Of a DNA stretch of 64,000 nt, positions 26,560-37,060 are shown one piece after another (within the stretch, counting starts at the first letter, position 1; every line of letters starts with the position of its first letter). The position numbers and the translations under genes were made by a program. Source of the stretch: Tubiluchus corallicola (Eukaryota; Priapulida; Priapulimorpha; Priapulimorphida; Tubiluchidae). Location: assembly GCA_030141605.1 (NCBI GenBank), contig JAQGDQ010000290.1:124001-188000 (forward strand). The letters run 5' to 3'. Below the pieces are notes generated by a model. The model was not told where the DNA came from. It worked only from the letters and a program-made list of their open reading frames with translations, and searched no databases.

Positions 26560-28010
26560 CGAGCGTAAATTCACTGAGTCAGTTCACTCCTCCCGAGAGG
26601 ATTTGTTCACGCTGAAAAGGTTTACCCACACCGACATTAAGACCAGTATTGACATTGAAACAGTTTATACTCACGTAGAGGTAGTTTCCTTACACTAAGA
26701 AGATTTACTCACACTCAAACAATTTTTAGATAAGATGGTTTATTTTCAAAAACGTAGTTTATTCATACTTGTCTCGTGGTGGTTTATTCACATTAGGACG
26801 TCTTTTACGAGCCGAAGTGGGTTACTCACACGGTCACGCTTTACTCATGCTAAGAGGTTTAGTCGGATTAGTATGATAATTTCACACCAGTACTGCCGGT
26901 AGTTTATTTACGTATAAATTGGTTTTATTTCCACTGAAGAAGTTTTGTTGCAACGAAAAGGCTTATACATATTAAAGTACTTAGTCACATTGAGGGTGTT
27001 TACTCACATAAAGCTGATCGTTTGAAACTGAGACTATCAATTTATATGGAGACAGTTTATTCATGTGGTAACAATTTGATCACACTGACGTGATATGTTT
27101 ACACTATGATAGGGTGTCCATATAAGACAGTTACTAGCAATGCAATTTCTATTCACATTGGAGCAGTTTACTTGCATTAACTAAACCGACGCAGTCTACT
27201 CACACTGAGCACGTTTGTTCAAGCTGACACACACCTGGCAGCTTACAATCTAATTGAGATCGATTAACCAAAATTTTACCCGATAAGGCAGGTCACAATC
27301 AGCCACTTAATTCACACTGTGGGAGTTTCACACAAACTAAAGTTACGGGGTCACTAAAATGTCTCTTTTACACGTATCTAATTAGTCAACTAGTCGATTA
27401 GTCAACTCAATTAGTGTGAGTGAACTGTAAAGCTAGTTAGTATGAGCAAATTCTAAAGCTGTTTACTCACACTAAAAAGTGTATTCACATTAGAGCAGTT
27501 TACTAATACTAAAATTATTTACACACACTGAATAAACCTGCTCACATTGAAATGGTTTATCCACACGCAAAACACGCGCAATGCCTGATCTAATAAACTA
27601 AGGTAGACTATGATGCCGATTATCCACACTAAATTGATATTTTCAAAGCGAGGTCATTTTTTCACACACAGAGAAGAAACGTATCATTCAATACAGGTCC
27701 CTTTATTCACACTAAGAAAGTCTGGTCGTATTGAAGTCTATCCACACCGAAAAAGCTGGATTTTTTTCACATTGAATGGAACGGTTCACTGGAAAGATTT
27801 ACTCACACTGAGGCAGTTCATTTACACTGATGCAACTTACTCGCGCAACAGTTTACTTCTTGCAAGATGGATTTCTCAATTTAGATGGTTAATTTATGCC
27901 AAATAACTTTTCTCACAGCAAGGTAGTTCAAAATGAGGTTAGTTTATTTATGCATTTATGTTTTAGCCACACGAGACGGTTTACTGATACTGAAAAGATT
28001 GGAAAAACCA
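26560..28010. repeat. Degenerate array of TTTACTCACACTGA-like words
   Basis: About 1.4 kb in which variants of GTTTACTCACACTGA recur every 20-40 bases with no fixed period. Probably a very old minisatellite. It stops at the 3' end of the GPCR gene. Confidence 0.65.
27943..27948 (-). promoter_or_regulatory. Candidate poly(A) signal of the GPCR gene
   Basis: AATAAA on the minus strand about 70 bases downstream of the GPCR stop codon, a normal distance for a short 3' UTR. Confidence 0.5.
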
Positions 28011-28017
28011 AAGCTGT

Positions 28018-28974
28018 TCAAGAATTTCGCCAAAGTAAGGCTTTCAACGCACGTCTGAAATTTTCCAGTTTTCCAGCGTACACAAAAACATTGACGAGAG
28101 AGTTGGTCATCGCCAATAACAGCGTGAAAATTAGCCCTTGTGACGTCACTCGCTCAAAACACTGGCCCCCATATTCGCACATGAAATGGAGAAAAAACAT
28201 GACCAAAAATGGCGCCCAGAAGGCCATATAGAGCACAACAGTCATGCCGAGGGCTTTGACAATCTTCATCTTGTCGTGAAACTCCTTGTTGTCTTTTGCA
28301 GTGACCACCGAAGAGATGGCTTGCTGTTGTCTCAGAGCTGCTCGACCTATGCGATAGTAACAGAACATCAACAACGGTAGAAGCAGAGAGCCGTGGACAT
28401 TGTTCAGAATGAAGATGTATAAACCGAACAGTCTGATGAAGTGAACGCAAGACAGTCCTACACTGTTACTCAGTCTGTACGTAACAGCGGCAAACACGGT
28501 AAGAACAATGGAATAAATCCACGTCAGTATCAACACCTGTTTCACCCGCCATGGTGTCACCCACGTGTTGTAGTGTAACGGGTAAACAATGGCAATATAC
28601 CTTTCAACGCTCATACCCATGTATAATAGAATGGAACTGTAGATGTAGCAAACCATGAGCGTTATGATCAAACTGCAAAAATTCACGTTACAACCCAGGC
28701 CGGATAAGAAACCAATAAATAACATCAACAATCCAAAGCCAGTCAAGGAATCAGCTACAGCCAGATTAGCCATGAAGTAAAATGGAATTTCGTGCAGCGT
28801 TTCTGTGTAAACGATCACTATTAGCACGAGAAAGTTACATATGAGAATGCCCGAGCCTAGTACCACGTTGATGGCATTGGAAGCAATATGGGCGCCGTGG
28901 TATTTCTCCACGTGCTCACAAAATACTTCATTCTCGAAGATGTCCGTAGCGTTAGTGAACACTCTTTCAAACAT
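28018..28974 (-). CDS. Class A (rhodopsin-like) GPCR, intronless, orphan
   Basis: Complete single-exon receptor of 318 aa with seven membrane segments. N-glycosylation site at Asn8 (NAT). Asn47 is in TM1 and LAVAD with Asp75 in TM2. The DRY position is ERY (124-126) within MSVERYIAIVYPLHY. Trp152 is in TM4, and Cys95 or Cys100 could pair with Cys176 in loop 2. TM6 carries FWAPF (Trp253, Pro255). TM7 reads NSLVNVFVYA, so the near-invariant Pro of NPxxY is Val296 while Asn295 and Tyr299 remain. A short amphipathic tail (ENFRRALKALLW) fits helix 8. The overall look resembles the adenosine/melanocortin/amine-type receptors, but no ligand pocket signature assigns a ligand. The start is the first ATG. 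An AATAAA lies on this strand at 27948-27943, about 70 bases after the stop. Confidence 0.93.
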   Translation of the reverse strand: MFERVFTNATDIFENEVFCEHVEKYHGAHIASNAINVVLGSGILICNFLVLIVIVYTETLHEIPFYFMANLAVADSLTGFGLLMLFIGFLSGLGCNVNFCSLIITLMVCYIYSSILLYMGMSVERYIAIVYPLHYNTWVTPWRVKQVLILTWIYSIVLTVFAAVTYRLSNSVGLSCVHFIRLFGLYIFILNNVHGSLLLPLLMFCYYRIGRAALRQQQAISSVVTAKDNKEFHDKMKIVKALGMTVVLYMAFWAPFLVMFFLHFMCEYGGQCFERVTSQGLIFTLLLAMTNSLVNVFVYAGKLENFRRALKALLWRNS

Positions 28975-29944
28975 TGCTACAACATAACATAGATTTCATT
29001 CGACGCCCAATTGTCAGTGCTTCAATAACTGGTCAGTAGAATTATCTCCAGTTGACAACTGAAATGACTAAAGATTCCTTTTGAATTACAGATAATTTTA
29101 CGCACAAGAAACCTTAGCAAAAATTCAGCTAAGTATTAAAAAAAATATAACAACAATTTAAAGTGATACAAACATAAACAAATATTAAAAATTCGTTATC
29201 AGCAACAATTATTAAGTCAAAGTATAGTTGTCTGATGACACATGAAAGCAGTTGAAACGTATTTACTAACACGTAGCACATGAGGATAGAATCCCTGCAC
29301 ATTGTCAAAACAGACAGCTTTAATGAGTGCTTATTTAACTCATTTCATATAATAATGTTCAGCCTCTGCACTTTGACAGTGTGAAAAGATTTTCACAAAA
29401 ATTAACGGTTGTAATGGTTTAAGAAATCAAAAACTAATATTATTGCCAATAGACTTTAGCTGTTTTTAGATGATAACATCAGCATGTGATTCAACACAGT
29501 TTGACAACACAACACCTGTTCGCATTAAGTTTTTCCTGTTTTACTTTACAGAAACGCGCCGCAATTGAAAATTTTTCATCTGTGAGCATGATGGTGCGCC
29601 TGATGTATGCTCTATCGACAGTTTCAGAGGCTAAAAATGTATTCACATATTTACGAGTAAAGTGACGCAAACCAATACAACACAAAGTTGCATGACTCAT
29701 TCAATTTTGCGTTCGCTTTGACGACCATCAAAGACTCACAAACGCTTTGTCAGGTTTCGGTTATGATTTGTGAAAATCAATATGTTAAAGGTAAGATTGG
29801 ATTTCGTTTTGCTTTTTGTGGTTGGTTGTTTTTCTTTCATTTCATTTTCTCTATGTCGGGTAAACAAATTTGCTATACGAGTTTGTATCACACAGCATTA
29901 AACTGTTTCCTGCGCCAACCGTTATAAAGCAAGATTGTTCTGCA
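28975..29944. other. Upstream region of the GPCR gene
   Basis: No other gene recognised; AT-rich non-coding DNA. Confidence 0.45.
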
Positions 29945-30760
29945 TTTTTAATCACACCGCTGATTGATTAAACCTTAGACAGGCTAGACCTAACACAAGC
30001 TAGCCACAGACCACACCTCTGATAGATTAGACCTTAGACAGGCGGCCAGACATAACACAAGCTAGCCACAGACCACATCTCTGATATATTAAACCTTCGA
30101 CAGGCCAGATATAACACAAGCTAACCACAGATCACACCACTGATAGATTAAACCTTAGGCAGGCCAGACCTAATGCAAGCTAACCACAGACCATACCACT
30201 GATAGATTAAACCTTAGACAGGCCAGACATAACACAAGCTAGCCACAGATCACACCACTGATAGATTAAACCTTCGACAGGCCAGACATAACACAAGCTA
30301 GCCACAGACCATACCTCTGATAGATTAAACATTCGACAGGCCAGACCTAATGCAAGCTAACCACAGACCATACTCTGGTAGATCAAGTCTGAGACTGATT
30401 AGACCCCAGACAGACTAGCCGACAAGCCAGACCTGGTCAGGTTTCAAACAGACCAACCACAGACCATGAGTAGATCAAATTAGAGACAGATCAGATCCCA
30501 GAGGAACTTACTACAGACCACTGACACATCAGTTATGACATAGATGACCATATAATTATATCAGATCTCAGATCCATACAGACTAGACCACACTCCTGAC
30601 AGATCAGCCACAAACCACTCCTCAGACTAGACCTCAGACCAGATTCTTAACAGACTAGCCACAGGCCAAACCAAACTGACCTAGAGTCAGACCCACATTT
30701 ATCTTAGAAAGAAACCAATCCAATAACTAGACAACAGCAAGACAGTAAGAAGGCTGGACC
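29945..30760. repeat. 59-60 bp minisatellite decaying to the right
   Basis: About seven good copies to 30400 (unit GATAGATTAAACCTTAGACA followed by GGCCAGACATAACACAAGCTAGCCACAGACCACACCACT). Then increasingly diverged CAGACCA-rich copies continue to about 30760. Confidence 0.9.
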
Positions 30761-31692
30761 ACAGACTGCGACTATCATTTTAAATACTGCATCTTTTTTG
30801 TTACATGATGCAAAAACGGTTACATAATGATTGCTGCACAGTGACATAAAATTTGTTGCATAATGAGGAACTTTGTGATTTGTTACATAATGCAAGATTT
30901 TTTAGTTGTGTAATGATCATTTTGTTAAACAATGAATCTTAACATACCGTATGTATTAGTCAGTGAAAGTACAAGGTCTACCACCATTTTGTTATACTTG
31001 CATCAGGATGACACATTGTTACACTTGAACACTGTTACAGCAATACTATGTGCACCACATAGGACAGGTCAAATATGTTAGTCTGGTAAGTGTTCCATAA
31101 CCAGACCTCTTCTCTAACAATAAAATTAAGTCCTTATTAATTTTTGCAGTTTGTTATTCTGCAATTTCCTACCTAGCAACACAGCAAAACCACAACCAAA
31201 GGTTTATTATTAACATAAATTTTCTAAGGTAAGAACTGACAAAGGTGTCCTGGTTCAGATGCATATCACCCAACGGGGACGCATAATCCGGATAAAGCTA
31301 GCTAGAAGCAGTGATTCCGTCAACCATCTATCCAGTTACTGATCGTTCTCGACATTGCTTAGTTTCTGTCACAAAACGCACTCAGTGACCATTCGGCCAT
31401 TCTTCTGAACAAATGAATTTATAAAAGAGTAGAGAACGCAATGCAAAACTTAAAGTGTTCACCCTTTTATTTTATAAAAATATAAGATCACAGCATTTAA
31501 TGGATAATGCTAATGTAAATCAAGGTTTTCATCCACAACAACAGTTACACAGAGGAATGCACAACAGCTTAATGCTTTTTCACATATAACCATTTAATAC
31601 TGTAGACGTATCCGAAAATCAAAACAAGGGAACCAAGAAAAAAAGACATAAAAATTTATTTTTGCTATTTATTAATGATTATTTGGGGGTGG
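30761..31692. other. Intergenic stretch with TTACATAATG reiterations
   Basis: 30795-30925 repeats GTTACATAATG-like words; otherwise nothing recognised. Confidence 0.5.
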
Positions 31693-32091
31693 AATAAGCC
31701 TTTTCACAAATCCAATGAGTGATGCAGATGGTGAAAAGGTCAAAGGTTAAGTGAACCAGACAAAGCATTTTTGTACACTTCACAACACCCGCCAGCCCAC
31801 GCTATGGTAACAGTAACAGTTTTAACAGCTAGTTAGAACCTTACTTAGTTCATTATTTCTTGTTCCGAAGCAAGATCCTGCTAGTAAATCAATGCATAAT
31901 TAAGTAAAGTCCACGTAAAACAACAAGAAAATGACATTGTAAGTGAAGTCACTGAACTGATACAGCAGACAGCTTTGCTTTATTCACATGTCACATCATG
32001 TCATGACATTTGTAGTTAAGGCGCGTTGCTGTGGTATGCTTAACCTCTGACATACAGCAACTACGCATACCGAAACGTGAAAAGGCTTTAT
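31693..32091. mobile_element. MITE family 1, full copy
   Basis: Inverted ends AATAAGCCTTTTCAC and CGTGAAAAGGCTTTA. Oriented opposite to 38503-38884. Confidence 0.8.
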
Positions 32092-32536
32092 GTTCTGTAA
32101 ATACTTTTTCTGTATTTCAGCATAAATTTTTTCAAGCACTTTAATGCATCTGCACAGAAAAAATTAGAAATTAATGTCACACATGCGTAGACTACACAAG
32201 ATCGACACAAGTCTTAATTTCCTTAGTAACGATAAAAACGTAACCTTAAAAAACATTATCAAAAAATATTAAAAGCTACCGACTAAGCGCAAAAAAGCAT
32301 TAAATCACTTCACCTTAATTTCACATCCACATACAATAAAAAAACAATTTCTGTAAAATTAGAATTTACAAACTCCCACTTAGTAAGTGATACAGTCATG
32401 ACATAACAATAGAATAAGTTACAGGTAACAACCATAGATTAATTCAGTGATTCTTAATTTCGTTGGAGGATTTGAACCCGGCAAGTTTCATATGTTCTAA
32501 TCATTAGATTACCAATGAATGCTAGAAGAATGGAAG
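31926..32536. repeat. Direct repeat left of the lectin gene (copy A)
   Basis: Nearly identical to 34462-35084. It contains the right part of a family 1 MITE, unique AT-rich sequence and a tRNA-like segment on the minus strand (32527-32459) with B-box GGGTTCAAATCC. Confidence 0.9.
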
Positions 32537-33033
32537 AATAGTAGTGGCTGGTGTATAGTGACAAGACAAAAATTTAAAATAAAACTGTTTTTAATTGATT
32601 TAATTTGCTCTTAAAATGCACAGCTAAATGTATGTTACAATTACAAGCACCAGCCAGAAGGCACCAAATGCTTTGAAGAAACAAACACTTTCTGATATTC
32701 ATTCAGTGAGTAATTAACTTTTGGCCCAGTCACCTTCAATTATTATTCTAAGATATACTAAAATTTATATTAGTATATATAATATGCATATATTATAAGT
32801 CTCGTGATGTTTTTGTTGAAAATAAATTTAAAATTTCATAATTGATGCTTAAAACACGACCCCTTATTAGACTTATGACACTTATTACATGAGTGAAAGT
32901 TGACATGTTAGTTTTTTTCATGTTAGGGTTATATTGCAATTCATTTTGCCTTGCAAGAATACTATGTAACACACTAAGACTAAATTACACCCCATGAAAA
33001 ACGAATACACGCAGTAAATGTGCTTAGATCACT

Positions 33034-33936
33034 TTACAGTGTTGTCTCACAAATGAAGCGTCCATTTCCAGTATGTTGAATATCGTGAAATCCACCTGGT
33101 CGAAATATCATGTAGTTCTCCAGGTGAAAGTTGCTCGGATGAGCCGGACGCCATGCAATGGGGTTGAACTCATTAGCCAATCTTCCTGTGGCTTCCCAAA
33201 CCCATGTTCCTTCTTCAGAATCGTCGCTTCCACTCGTCCAGAAGGGAAAACCAAGATCTGTGATCCTGCCATTCAAATATGTGTATTCCGCCTGTGACTC
33301 CACGCTTACAAGATCTGCCCCTTTGCTAATGCACGCTTCACGTGCAGTGCCCCAATTAGTCGCATAATAAGAACTAAAGAAGTAGCAGGCTCCTCTAAAT
33401 TCTTCAAACTCCTCCGGGCATCTTCCGCTGTCAACTACAAAAAAATCATTTTGAATCATTTTAAATCTACTTGCTAGGCAAGTGTTAATTGATTCATATA
33501 TGTCTTTGTGAAAGATTTGATTCCAAAACAAATCAGAGCAAATCTAGATTTTCTTTAGAAAATTTGTGTGATACGTTCCGTCTTTCCAAGAGGCTATAAG
33601 AACTGTTTATTCAGACAAAAGTTACGCCATAAAAGGTTAATTAATTGTTTAGTTACCTTTCTCGTAGTAGTCAAAATTGTTGACCGTTGTTGGAGTTTTG
33701 TCATCCACACCACAAGCACTGAGCTCACAGGTAACGCCCTCACCTGCTGGTCCAACATTTAAACCAACACAAGTTGAACCTCTCATTGAACACAAGTGAG
33801 CACATTTCACTTCACTGACGAGATTAGCCGTTTCAAGCATACATTCTCTGATAACCTTGTTCGCTTCTTGCTTCTGATATCGAAAACATGTCGCTGAACC
33901 TATTGCGGCTATTAAGCACACCAAGTACCCGATCAT
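33034..33936 (-). CDS. Secreted PAN/apple + C-type lectin domain protein (two exons)
   Basis: Exon 1 is 33936-33657 and exon 2 is 33434-33034, with a GT-AG phase 1 intron, giving 226 aa. Residues 1-17 are a signal peptide. Residues about 30-75 form a short PAN/apple-like domain (CMLETANLV, CAHLC, CVGLNVG, C). Residues 99-226 form a C-type lectin-like domain: CPEEF and CYFF give the extra N-terminal cysteine pair (99, 110), then REACISKGADLVSVES, FPFWTSG, TWVW and the final RFICE. The outer disulfide Cys128-Cys222 is kept. The inner pair is gone: the usual ENC is ENY here, and the WND..C segment is FHDIQH. The Ca/sugar motif EPN/QPD is replaced by HPS. Canonical calcium-dependent sugar binding is therefore unlikely (inference). 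Such proteins usually act in mucus, adhesion or immune recognition; the ligand is unknown. The gene lies between two copies of a direct repeat. Confidence 0.9.
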
Positions 33937-34461
33937 TTTAACAAAAATATCAGTTCTTTTATTTGTTTATTTTGCTAAGAACTGCAATAAAACTAACTAA
34001 TGACCGACAACACTAAACAATTGTCATTAGTGTACATGCAAAATGACAGAAAGCAATTGACAACAAACATTGCAATCTGTGCTGCATGCCTCAAAGAAAC
34101 ACAATGGAAATACCTGAGAGAGCTTTTGTATTTGTTCCTAGGTTACACCTTTGCTAAACGTTTCTTTGATTGCAATATGCAATATTTATTACTTGCACCA
34201 AGACTATTGTTCTAAGTTATAGGAAATGCGAGTGTTGCAGGTGGTGGTTAGGCAGGTGTGTAATAACAACGTATGAAGCAAAATAAGTCAATTTTGTGGC
34301 ACATTAACAGAAGAACTACTTTTTGTTTTTTCACAAAATTTCAGCTTTTATTAGAAGACATTTATAATGTTGGAATTTTCAGCTTTTATTAGAAAGGACA
34401 TTTATAAAGTTCGAATTTTTAGCTTTTGTTAGAAAAGAAGTTGGTAGTAGAGGTAGTTGGT

Positions 34462-35084
34462 AGAAAATGACATTGTAAGTGAAGTCACTGAACTGATACA
34501 GCAGACAGCTTTGCTTTACTCACATGTCACATCATGTCATGACAGTTGTAGTTAAGACGCGTTGCTGACATACACTTAACCTCTGACATACAGCAACTAC
34601 GCATACCGAAACGTGAAAAGGCTTTATGTTTTGTAAATACTTTTTCTGTATTTCAGCATAAATTTTTTCAAGCACTTTAATGCATCTGCACAGAAAAAAT
34701 TAGAAATTAATGTCACACATGCGTAGACTACACAAGATCGACACAAGTCTTAATTTCCTTAGTAACGATAAAAATGTAACCTTAAAAAACATTATCAAAA
34801 AATATTAAAAGATACTGACTAAGCGCAAAAAAGCATTAAATCACTTCACCTTAATTTCACATCCACATACAATAAAAAAACAATTTCTGTAACAATTTCT
34901 GTAAAATTAGAATTTACAAACTCCTGCTTAGCAAGTGATACAGTCATGACATAACAATAGAATAAGTTACCGGTAACAACCGTAGATTAATTCAGTGATT
35001 CTTAATTTCGTTGGAGGATTTGAACCCGGCAAGTTTCATATGTTCTAATCATTAGATTACCAATGAATGCTTGAAGAATGGAAG
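34462..35084. repeat. Direct repeat right of the lectin gene (copy B)
   Basis: Same sequence as copy A with about 3 % differences by eye and a duplicated AACAATTTCTGT near 34880. Its left edge lies inside the MITE, so the duplication happened after that insertion. Confidence 0.9.
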
Positions 35085-36118
35085 CACATGGACCTGTAAT
35101 CAGCAACATTTAAATAGATGCAGATTCATTTTAAACGATATTAAAATTTCATAATGGCAACTATTAGTAAACATTTAACAACAACAACAAAACCTGAGAT
35201 TTCATGATTATGATATTCAGAATGCTACTCAAGGTCACGCTGAGTCTGGCTTCATTGCTTCAACATACCTCATCAACAACAGAATCAAAGTAGTTGTTTG
35301 CTTTTTGCTATTAACATTGCATTTTCATCAAATCCTTACAAACCACAATAGTATTATTAAATGGAATGTTCATAAAATAGATTGTTTTGCCTTATAGTTG
35401 TTTGATAAACAGTATGGAGCATAACTGAGCTGGGCTTTTAAAAAATTGCATACATTAATTCACACTTCTACTGTGCTATGCACACATTTACAATTTTTTC
35501 TAACTTAATAACGCACTTCACAGAACTGATTGAACACTCATATCCTGGTTTGCCAGACTCGCTTTTACGGATATCGGAAGAATCGGACAAAATCTGGGCC
35601 GTTAAAAATACCGCATACTATGGACACAGTCCGTTGTTTAGTGAGCTAACCATTAGTTGGCGGGCCGTCACTTTGTTACATCATTATGTCAGTGTAACCA
35701 CATGTATATCTCTATGTATAAAAATATAGCATCAATTGTGTAGAATTATTTGAGTCAATTGTCGACAGTTTTTATATACTTTTGCATAGGAGCGGCCCAT
35801 ACTAGGCGTTTTTGAGACAATTGGACGATTGCTGAGCCTACTGTCTTAGCTTAGAATCGGTAAAGATGGATAATTGGCAAATTTGAATCAACGTCTCCGC
35901 TCTTTTGTCCAGGATATGAGTGTAATTAACAAAGAGACTTTTGCCCTTCCAAAATATTGGAATTACCAGTCAGAGTGGAATAAAAAGCTTAAAATGATTA
36001 TATGATTACACTGAGAAGTATTCCTGTCAATTCCTGTCAATTTTTAACTAACACCTTATTCTTGAATCCATGAATTATTCCAGTCATAACCATAACCAGT
36101 AACAACTAACCATAACCA
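35085..36118. other. Intergenic stretch with an unassigned open frame
   Basis: An 83-codon plus-strand frame at 35478-35729 (SDKIWAVKNTAYYGHSPLFS...) has protein-like composition but no recognised domain; it could be a transposon remnant. Confidence 0.4.
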
Positions 36119-36127
36119 TCAATTTAC
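36119..36127 (-). CDS. PHGDH: Tentative nine-base terminal coding exon of PHGDH
   Basis: Exon 7 ends in phase 0 after ...PQGI. Here a pyrimidine-rich tract ending TTTCAG is followed by GTA AAT TGA, which would complete the family-typical GIVN and then stop. The intron would be 2.2 kb. The alternative is reading through the exon 7 donor, which adds about a dozen unrelated residues (CKLSSS...) before a stop near 38281. The motif is short enough to occur by chance. Confidence 0.4.
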   Translation of the reverse strand, partial: VN

Positions 36128-37025
36128 CTGAAATAAACCAAAATAAACATAAAATAAATCCGATGTTAAAGTATTTCTGGAAAGCAAAATTATTAATAAA
36201 CATACATTATGTTGTTGTTTTTTTAATCAGCGTAGCCACTGGTCAAGCAAATAAGTTTCAGCGTAAAATCAGAATTACATACCGGCGCTAAACAGCCCTC
36301 ATAAATACATCAAAGTGTATTTACAAACAGACATCAGACAAATAGGTTTTCCAAATCCAGAAGTCTCCATTTGAGCTAAGCAACAATTTGGAGAGAGGAA
36401 ACAGAAAGTACCAAAATTTTCAAATTAGCTGGCAATTAACAAAATCATTAATTAGATTACAAGTGTGGATGCCGGTATGTTCTTAAACCACTGCAGTTCA
36501 TTTCACAATAAATATTATCCATTGCAAATAACGAGTTGAAGAAAGAAAGGAGAAGTTGGAAAATTGGGAAGGAATCCCGAATGTTTCACTTTATCGTCTA
36601 CTTCTTTTCTTCAACTTATTGCCCACAATGGGTAATAATTGTTTTATTAACATTTTGCTATAGCATAGTTTTCATACAGTTATTATTATTATTATTTTTA
36701 TTTTTTCTCTGTAACTTTAAGACTTAATACCTCATAAGTCTTGCAAGCTAGTTGTTATTTTATATTTATTACGAAAACACCAAACAACAATTCAGTATAG
36801 CAAAATACGATATGATAAACACGGCTTACATGGGATTATATTAATTTCATTAATAAATATAGTAATATATTAAATTAATATTATTTATATAATATAATAT
36901 TACTGTACTATACAATACTATAACTATAGTTATTCGTTAGAAACACTTTGGCATTATTATAGGTATTATGGTTTTTACTATACAGAAAGTCCTTGTTTAA
37001 CAATATAGACTATAACTATAATATA

Positions 37026-37060
<35 letters not shown>

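Noticed and set aside
32459-32527. tRNA gene on the minus strand (also at about 34998-35072)
   Set aside because: Only the B-box region is tRNA-like; the acceptor ends do not pair.
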